NCBI GenBank assembly: GCA_964373675.1
Contig: CAYJVO010000005.1
Span: 1 to 33,761 of the forward strand
Direction: 5' to 3'
DNA length: 33,761 bases
DNA from: CAYHXN01 sp964373675
Lineage (GTDB): Bacteria; Patescibacteriota; Minisyncoccia; UBA6257; WO2-44-18
The notes below the pieces were generated by a model, which was not told the DNA's origin, did no database searches, and saw only the letters and a program-made list of their open reading frames with translations. The translations under genes were made by a program, and so were the position numbers. This document shows positions 1 to 4,605 of this stretch, in pieces. The stretch's first letter is position 1. Each line of letters opens with the position of its first letter.

Positions 1-40
1 ACTACGGCGGAGTAGGCCGGCCGTGGTTTTCGTTCGGAAG
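1..40 (-). repeat. Truncated copy of the ~88-bp dispersed intergenic repeat
   Basis: Read on the minus strand, this edge matches the left half of the repeats at 9098-9184, 24510-24597 and 33600-33690, including the shared block CGGCCTACTCCGCCGTAGT. The rest of the copy lies outside the window. It sits downstream of the ferredoxin terminator, so like the other copies it is intergenic. Confidence 0.75.
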
Positions 41-49
41 TTCGGCACA

Positions 50-76
50 TAAAAACCGCCGAATTCGGCGGTTTCA
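50..76 (-). terminator. Rho-independent terminator of the ferredoxin gene
   Basis: A perfect palindrome, AACCGCCG/CGGCGGTT around AATTC, is followed on the minus strand by a T run (TTTTTA). It begins about 10 bases after the ferredoxin stop codon. Confidence 0.85.
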
Positions 77-85
77 AGAGACCAG

Positions 86-412
86 TTAGGTAAAAGCATT
101 TTTATTGGTCTCTATGTACTTTTGCCACTGATCGGGAAGCTCTAGTTCAGGGAAAATCGCCTCAACCGGACAGGGATCCACGCAGGCGTTGCAGTCAATA
201 CATTCTGACGGTTGGATGAAAAGCTGAGAACTGAGTTGTTCTTTGGTTAAATTCGGATTTGGCTCAACAGTTTTGGTAATTATGCCGTTTGTTCCTCTGA
301 CTACCAGTTTGCCGGAGACTTCATCAAATTGGTAGATGCAATCTACCGGACAGGCAGCCACGCAGGCCGTATCTTTGACTCCCACGCATGGCTCGGCAAT
401 TATGTAGGCCAT
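86..412 (-). CDS. Seven-iron type ferredoxin, 108 aa
   Basis: Small soluble electron carrier. The N-terminus (MAYIIAEPC, then CVAACPVDC) matches the [3Fe-4S]/[4Fe-4S] ferredoxins of Thermus and Bacillus type: Cys9, Cys17, Cys21 and Cys25 are present and the usual Cys12 is replaced, as expected for a 3Fe cluster. A second motif CIDCNACVDPCP near residues 70-81 carries the 4Fe cluster, and the tail PELELPDQWQKYIE is family-typical. The two motifs are separated by roughly 25 more residues than in the short Thermus protein, forming a probable extra loop (about residues 31-65). A TTG four codons upstream is in frame, but the ATG at 412 matches the family start and has GAGAG just before it. The redox partner cannot be read from the neighbours. 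Confidence 0.9.
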   Translation of the reverse strand: MAYIIAEPCVGVKDTACVAACPVDCIYQFDEVSGKLVVRGTNGIITKTVEPNPNLTKEQLSSQLFIQPSECIDCNACVDPCPVEAIFPELELPDQWQKYIETNKNAFT

Positions 413-450
413 ATCGTCTCTCAAAAAGCCGCCTTTAACATAAACTTATT

Positions 451-1938
451 TTAAGTGTTTTGTAAAGCTGTTTTTCTGGTTTTCGGCGTCGCCCAAAATC
501 CTAACCGATATTTTCCGCCGATCATCAGCCGTGTTTGAGCTTCAATTGCCGGGAAGCTTCCAAAAATGATTAAAGTGACAGGCAAAAGTAGCCATTGCAG
601 GACATAAAGGACATTATGGTACCAGCGGAATTCCGGCGGTTTTGGCGGTAAGAGAACGATGCTTAAAATAGCCGAGCTGACAATTCCCAAGCCGGCTAGC
701 GCCATTATCCACCCAGTAATTTGCGGAAGGTTAAAAGAAATCAGCGTAGTGCCGAATGCCTGACCTCCCAAAATCAGCGGCAGCCATCCAAGGGCAAAAA
801 TAATCAAAGAGTAGGTGGCCCAGGAATAGAAACCTTCAATTATTTGCCAGGACCAAAAAATTTTGGAACGAAGGGGCATTTTTTTGTTTTTTAAGAAGCC
901 GGTTAATAAATAAGAAATGTTTTCCGCGCCGTAGGCCCAGCGCCGCTGCTGTTTATAAAGATTGATCAAAGTTTTAAAAAATCCTGACGCGACATTGGCG
1001 TCCATAGAGATGGGATAAAAAAGAGGCACTACCCGCCAGTCGCCATTATAATGAAGATACAATTGCCAAAAAATGCGGGAATCTTCAGAAACCACGTCGG
1101 TTTGCCAATAACCAATTTCTTCCAAGGCCTTAAAAGGCATTGAGTGGGAAGAAAAAGTGACCAGTTTTTCGGGCATTGATTGTTGCATCATGTGCCAGAA
1201 AGTTGAAGAAAAAGAGAGGATTCGTCCCAGCGCCGGCGCTTGATAAATATTGTTGATGTAAAAGGGTATCGGTTGAAAACTGGAGCGCTGCGGTTTTTCG
1301 CAGGTCAGAAAATTATAAGTCAGGCAATTAAAGTAATCGGGAAATACCTGCGTATCCACATCAAAAACTGATACCAAAATATTCTCATAGGGTATTTTTT
1401 CCGGATCAATGATTGTTTTTTTAGCTTCTCTAATAGCCCAAGTTTCATTAGAGCCCTTGCCGGGAATTTCACCGGGCAGATTTTGAGGATGAACGGCTAT
1501 CAAGAATCTAAAAAACTTATTGCTAAATTCTTTTTGGATTTTTTCTCCAATAGCATAGGCCTCTGCGCCGGCCTTTTCTTCTATTACCAGCACTACGACG
1601 AATTTTTCTTTTGAGTAATTATTTTTTAAAAGACTTGTTAAACTTGATTTGACTATTTCGTAGGGCTCTTGGTACATAGGCAGAATAACCAAATGATAAA
1701 TATGCTGCCAGCGAAGATTTTTCATCAGTTCCGGCCAATTTCTTTTTAAATTAGCTTTCATTTTAGAAAACGAAGTCCGCAGATGTAAAAATAAATAAAC
1801 AGTTTTTAGGAACCAATAGATATCAAAAATGATAATAAAAACCGCTACTCCCAATGGGAGTAGCCATGACAAAATGAACATCAAAATTAATGTAAGCCAG
1901 GTTAGCGCTCCCGGCAGAATTTCTAAAAAACGATACAT
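451..1938 (-). CDS. Membrane glycosyltransferase, GT2 family (cellulose/hyaluronan synthase-like), 495 aa
   Basis: Probable processive or polyprenyl-linked sugar transferase for surface polysaccharide. Two N-terminal membrane segments (about residues 12-36 and 38-52) precede a cytoplasmic GT-A domain. Visible motifs are VILPMYQEP (85-92), a DVD metal/nucleotide site (193-195), EDSR (285-288) supplying the catalytic acidic residue, and the QQRRW acceptor motif (330-334). At least three C-terminal hydrophobic segments follow (about 365-395, 405-430, 440-465). This order is that of membrane-integrated GT2 enzymes. The sugar and polymer cannot be predicted. It lies downstream of the DoxX gene on the same strand, separated by an inverted-repeat spacer. 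There is a possible -10 (TATACT) 21 bases before the ATG and no clear Shine-Dalgarno site. Confidence 0.88.
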   Translation of the reverse strand: MYRFLEILPGALTWLTLILMFILSWLLPLGVAVFIIIFDIYWFLKTVYLFLHLRTSFSKMKANLKRNWPELMKNLRWQHIYHLVILPMYQEPYEIVKSSLTSLLKNNYSKEKFVVVLVIEEKAGAEAYAIGEKIQKEFSNKFFRFLIAVHPQNLPGEIPGKGSNETWAIREAKKTIIDPEKIPYENILVSVFDVDTQVFPDYFNCLTYNFLTCEKPQRSSFQPIPFYINNIYQAPALGRILSFSSTFWHMMQQSMPEKLVTFSSHSMPFKALEEIGYWQTDVVSEDSRIFWQLYLHYNGDWRVVPLFYPISMDANVASGFFKTLINLYKQQRRWAYGAENISYLLTGFLKNKKMPLRSKIFWSWQIIEGFYSWATYSLIIFALGWLPLILGGQAFGTTLISFNLPQITGWIMALAGLGIVSSAILSIVLLPPKPPEFRWYHNVLYVLQWLLLPVTLIIFGSFPAIEAQTRLMIGGKYRLGFWATPKTRKTALQNT

Positions 1939-1943
1939 AACTC

Positions 1944-2024
1944 AGCCACTAGGGTTTAGAGTATAGCGACTAGGGTTAATTATAAATACAAAACTTTCCT
2001 AGTGGCTATACCCTATTGGCTAAC
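1944..2024. repeat. Imperfect inverted repeat between doxX and the GT2 gene
   Basis: AGCCACTAGG (1944-1953) is the exact reverse complement of CCTAGTGGCT (1998-2007). GTATAGC (1961-1967) is likewise inverted at 2005-2011. The left half also repeats itself directly (AGCCACTAGGGTT then AGCGACTAGGGTT). The DNA could form a long hairpin in the transcript between the two minus-strand genes. Confidence 0.7.
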
Positions 2025-2026
2025 CT

Positions 2027-2434
2027 CTAATAAAGGTTAATTGCCCAGTAATTGTCTAAAGAATAAACGCCGCCGCCCAAGGTGGCTAAAAGGAGACCGG
2101 CGGAAAGGAGCATAAGATCAAGTTCGTAGCCGCCGACCAATTGTTGTTTGTTTCTGATCTTCCAGCAGGTTGCTACCAGCATATTGACGGCAAGCAGTAT
2201 GGCGGCTAGCTGCGTTAGGAAGCCGAAAATTAAACAAAGACCGCCGAAAAATTCCACGCTGGCAACGATTGTTCCCCAAAAAGCGCCGGGCCTAAAGCCC
2301 ATCATTTCAAAATTCTGGGCATTTTGTTTTAGGTCTTTAAATTTCGGCCAGCCATGGGCGACAAAGATGATGCCATATACAACCCTGAGAATTAATAAAG
2401 CCCAATTAGCTAAAGATGCCAAAGAAGGAATCAT
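2027..2434 (-). CDS. DoxX family membrane protein, 135 aa
   Basis: Four hydrophobic segments (about residues 8-28, 50-70, 73-90 and 104-125) and the signature LRVVYGIIFVAHGWPKF followed by GFLTQLAAILLAVNM identify the DoxX/DUF6069-like family of small quinone- or redox-associated membrane proteins. Length is typical. The molecular role of most members is not established. It is first in a minus-strand pair with the GT2 gene. A CATTAT hexamer lies 5 bases before the ATG and could be a -10 for a leaderless message, but no good -35 is visible. Confidence 0.85.
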   Translation of the reverse strand: MIPSLASLANWALLILRVVYGIIFVAHGWPKFKDLKQNAQNFEMMGFRPGAFWGTIVASVEFFGGLCLIFGFLTQLAAILLAVNMLVATCWKIRNKQQLVGGYELDLMLLSAGLLLATLGGGVYSLDNYWAINLY

Positions 2435-2509
2435 ATAAAATAATGATTAATATCTAACGACGCGACCTTTAACTTTTTGTCGTACTATATTATTATAGCA
2501 AAATATATT

Positions 2510-2546
2510 GGTCCTATCGTCTGGTGGCAATGTATTATTTGATAAT
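2510..2546 (+). pseudogene. tRNA-Glu-like 5' half relic
   Basis: GGTCCTATCGTCTGGTGGC at 2510-2528 matches the first 19 bases of the intact tRNA-Glu just downstream (GGTCCCGTCGTCTAATGGC) at 15 of 19 positions. A GTATT in anticodon-stem position follows a few bases later. The D-arm complement and the 3' half are missing, so it cannot fold as a tRNA. Confidence 0.55.
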
Positions 2547-2618
2547 GGTCCCGTCGTCTAATGGCTAGGACGTATTCCTTTCACGAATAAAATACGGGTT
2601 CGATTCCCGTCGGGACTA
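2547..2618 (+). tRNA. tRNA-Glu (anticodon TTC)
   Basis: A 72-nt cloverleaf. The acceptor stem GGTCCCG pairs with CGGGACT (G1-T72 wobble), followed by discriminator A. The anticodon stem is TATTC/GAATA with loop CTTTCAC, so the anticodon is TTC. The T arm is ACGGG-TTCGATT-CCCGT. CCA is not encoded (next bases CT), so it must be added after transcription. tsaD follows 57 bases downstream on the same strand. Confidence 0.95.
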
Positions 2619-2650
2619 CTTGTTTTAATTTTTCATTTCTCGCCTCTAAA

Positions 2651-2675
2651 AGCCACAAGCTATAAGCTATCAGCT
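2651..2675 (+). repeat. Short tandem repeat directly upstream of tsaD
   Basis: AGCTATAAGCTATCAGCTAT is a run of near-identical 7-8-base units that ends at the tsaD ATG. No Shine-Dalgarno site is present, so this simple repeat occupies the translation initiation region. Confidence 0.6.
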
Positions 2676-3773
2676 ATGCGCATTTTATCCATAGAAACCA
2701 GTTGTGACGATACCGCCGTCGCCTTAGTTGATTGCAAAGGGACCCTGCGACCACCGCCAAGGCGGGGCAGGCGTGCTCAGGGTTCAAAACTTCGTTTTGA
2801 AGTTCTCAAAAACATCGTTTCTTCCCAAATAAAAATCCATAGACCTTTCGGCGGAGTCGTTCCATCACTTGCTAAAAGAGAACATATTAAAAATCTTCCC
2901 AAAATTTTAAAAACCTTAAATTCTAAATCCCATATTCTAAATTCTATTGATGTTGTTGCCGTAACCGTCGGTCCTGGACTGGAGCCGGCGCTCTGGCAGG
3001 GAATTGAGTTCGCGAAAAATTTAGCAAAAAAAATAAAAAAACCGTTGATCGGCGTTAATCACATGGAAGGCCATTTGTATTCTAACTGGCTTCCCCATGA
3101 TTCACGCAAAGCAATTGCGTTTCCTGCAATTGCCTTGGTAGTTAGTGGCGGGCACACGATTTTACTCAAGATGACTTCGCTGACAAAATGGAAAAAGCTT
3201 GGCGAGACGCGCGATGATGCCGCCGGCGAGGCGTTTGATAAAGTTGCAAGAATGCTGGGCCTGCCTTATCCGGGCGGTCCGGAAATTGCCAAACTCGCGG
3301 AAAAAGGCAACGCTAAAGCCATTAATTTTCCTCGCCCGATGCTTAAAGAAAAAAATTATGACTTCAGTTTCTCCGGTCTCAAAACCGCCGTTCTATATTA
3401 TTTACGTGATGCAGATTTGCGTTGGTCTGCGTTAAGTCCGCGCACGTCCGCGGCTGCCGCCGAGTCAGACTCGGCTGCCGCTGATGTGGCCGCAGCCTTC
3501 CAACAAGCGGTTGCGGAGGTTTTAATAAGCAAAACTATCCGAGCCGCCAGAGAATTTGGCGCTCAATCGGTTTTGCTTTGTGGCGGAGTTTCGGCTAATA
3601 AAAAATTACAAAGCGAGCTCAAACAAGCGGCAAAAAAAATTAGTGCGGAATTCTTTTGTCCGTCTCACGAATACAATACCGATAATGCGGCGATGATCGC
3701 CGCTGCCGCGTATATTCAGCACCTTCGTAAAAAGAAATTTCCGATAGAAGCAAACGCCAATTTGAATTTGTAG
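2676..3773 (+). CDS. tsaD: tRNA N6-threonylcarbamoyladenosine transferase TsaD, 365 aa
   Basis: Transfers the threonylcarbamoyl group to A37 of ANN-decoding tRNAs together with TsaB/TsaE. Clear motifs: SIETSCDDTA (5-14), SSQIKIHRPFGGVVPSLAKREH (49-70), metal ligands in NHMEGH (His129, His133), SGGHT (157-161), AGEAFDKVARMLGLPYPGGP (183-202), FSFSGLKTAV (230-239), CGGVSANK (302-309) and the ligand Asp336 in TDNAA. Two stretches do not belong to the family: residues about 23-43 (arginine-rich) and about 245-268 (alanine/serine-rich with AESDSA). Both correspond to palindromic DNA inserted in frame. Without them the protein would be about 320 residues, near the usual 330-340. All catalytic residues remain, so it is probably functional. 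The chosen ATG gives the canonical N-terminus. Confidence 0.97.
   Translation: MRILSIETSCDDTAVALVDCKGTLRPPPRRGRRAQGSKLRFEVLKNIVSSQIKIHRPFGGVVPSLAKREHIKNLPKILKTLNSKSHILNSIDVVAVTVGPGLEPALWQGIEFAKNLAKKIKKPLIGVNHMEGHLYSNWLPHDSRKAIAFPAIALVVSGGHTILLKMTSLTKWKKLGETRDDAAGEAFDKVARMLGLPYPGGPEIAKLAEKGNAKAINFPRPMLKEKNYDFSFSGLKTAVLYYLRDADLRWSALSPRTSAAAAESDSAAADVAAAFQQAVAEVLISKTIRAAREFGAQSVLLCGGVSANKKLQSELKQAAKKISAEFFCPSHEYNTDNAAMIAAAAYIQHLRKKKFPIEANANLNL
2740..2784 (+). repeat. Nested palindromic insertion inside tsaD (site 1)
   Basis: An outer pair ACCCTG/CAGGGT encloses an inner pair CCGCC-AA-GGCGG. The encoded residues interrupt the normally continuous N-terminal TsaD sequence between VDCKG and LKNIVSSQIK, and the segment is far more GC-rich than its flanks. 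Confidence 0.65.
3440..3485 (+). repeat. Palindromic insertion inside tsaD (site 2)
   Basis: Centred on GCCGAGTCAGACTCGGC (3459-3475), a perfect 7-bp stem with a 3-base loop, followed by TGCCGCTG. A related palindrome with the same layout is intergenic at 33708-33724. It encodes the AESDSA stretch that has no counterpart in ordinary TsaD. Confidence 0.65.
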
Positions 3774-3815
3774 ATTATCCTTGGTAATCTTACGGCGGTT
3801 GTTCTAGGAGAGGGA

Positions 3816-4088
3816 ATGACGGAAGCTGTCGGCTGGTTTGCAATGGTTATCACTTTGGTTTTGGCCAGCATTGGTTTGGGGTCGCAGATTTACAAAAACC
3901 ATAAACGATCCAGCACTGAAGGACTATCCTTCCCATTTTTTATTCTTAGTTTGCTGACTTGGTGCGCTTGGGCTGTTTATGGTTGGATAAAAAATGATAG
4001 TTTTATCGCTTTTGCTCAAAGCTTCGGCGCGATAATGGCTTTTGTTATTTTTCTCCAATTCTTCGTTTATAGAAATAAGCGTCCTTAA
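3816..4088 (+). CDS. SemiSWEET-like sugar transporter, 90 aa
   Basis: A three-helix membrane protein of the SemiSWEET/PQ-loop (MtN3) family, which forms dimers that move small sugars. Helices are about residues 5-25, 40-60 and 65-84. The loop SQIYKNHKRSSTEGLSF after helix 1 is family-typical, although the usual PQ dipeptide is SQ here. Length is normal for a bacterial SemiSWEET. A strong Shine-Dalgarno site (AGGAG, 5 bases before the ATG) fixes the start. Its stop codon lies in the loop of its own terminator. For a small-genome organism, sugar uptake by such a facilitator is plausible; the substrate is unknown. Confidence 0.82.
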   Translation: MTEAVGWFAMVITLVLASIGLGSQIYKNHKRSSTEGLSFPFFILSLLTWCAWAVYGWIKNDSFIAFAQSFGAIMAFVIFLQFFVYRNKRP

Positions 4089-4101
4089 CGGACGCTTTTA
4101 T
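4077..4101 (+). terminator. Terminator overlapping the SemiSWEET stop codon
   Basis: Hairpin AGCGTCC-TTAA-CGGACGCT followed by TTTTAT. The TAA stop is in the loop. Confidence 0.85.
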
Positions 4102-4116
4102 CTTACCTTCAAAAGC

Positions 4117-4145
4117 TTGACACCCCCAGTCACATATAGTATAAT
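4117..4145 (+). promoter_or_regulatory. Consensus sigma-70 promoter
   Basis: TTGACA (4117-4122), exactly 17 bases of spacer, then TATAAT (4140-4145). Both boxes match the consensus fully. Transcription should start about 30 bases before the ATG at 4183, leaving a leader with AGGGAGGT. Confidence 0.92.
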
Positions 4146-4182
4146 CTCCCCAGTTCTTCCAAACCTTTTTAGGGAGGTAAGG

Positions 4183-4521
4183 ATGTATTGGTTGCAATGG
4201 GCGTTCTTGGGTTTGCTGATTTTGAGTGGTTTAAATTGTGGCTACGTATGGTGGTTTTTGGTGCGGCGAATGGAAAAAATTAATGACTGTACAAATAAAG
4301 AAGTGAAAAATATATCAGCTGATGGTGAAAATATAGAGGCTAAAATCGTAAGGATAAAGTATCTGATCAGGATCTCTCAGGGCGTGAGAAATGTTTTCGA
4401 TGCCTCTAAAGGTATGAAGCTTTTTACAATACTCTTTAATCGCCACGTGCAAAGATTGGCCAAAGCCGTCGAAGAAGATTGGCTTGAATATACCAAACTT
4501 TATAAAATAAACCCGCACTAG
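4183..4521 (+). CDS. Small membrane-anchored protein of unknown function, 112 aa
   Basis: I do not recognise a family. One N-terminal hydrophobic helix (about residues 5-26, with WAFLGLLILSGLNCGYVWWFLV) is followed by a charged, mostly helical tail (about 30-112) that should face the cytoplasm, as positively charged RR follows the helix. It has its own perfect promoter, a very good Shine-Dalgarno site (AGGGAGGT, 4 bases before the ATG) and its own terminator, so it is a stand-alone, probably strongly expressed unit. A longer reading from 4042 would run through the terminator and promoter and is rejected. Its stop codon lies in the terminator loop. Confidence 0.85.
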   Translation: MYWLQWAFLGLLILSGLNCGYVWWFLVRRMEKINDCTNKEVKNISADGENIEAKIVRIKYLIRISQGVRNVFDASKGMKLFTILFNRHVQRLAKAVEEDWLEYTKLYKINPH

Positions 4522-4530
4522 CGGGTTTCA
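4509..4530 (+). terminator. Terminator of the 112-aa membrane protein gene
   Basis: Hairpin AACCCGC-ACTA-GCGGGTT followed by TCAATTATTTTT. The TAG stop is at the loop/stem junction (4519-4521). Confidence 0.8.
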
Positions 4531-4591
4531 ATTATTTTTGTCTGGTAATTTGCCGTTGGCGGGACTATTTTAATTTTAGAAAAAATTTTGC

Positions 4592-4597
4592 CATAAT
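4592..4597 (+). promoter_or_regulatory. Extended -10 element of valS
   Basis: TGcCATAAT has the TGn extension, and only 8 bases separate the box from the valS ATG, so the transcript should start at or very near the start codon. No good -35 is seen. Confidence 0.55.
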
Positions 4598-4605
4598 GTA
4601 TAAAT

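Noticed and set aside
2676..3773. tsaD as a pseudogene because of foreign inserts
   Set aside because: The frame is intact and all catalytic and metal-binding residues are present.
4042..4182. Upstream extension of the 112-aa protein to 4042
   Set aside because: It would be translated through a terminator and a consensus promoter; the ATG at 4183 has a strong Shine-Dalgarno site.
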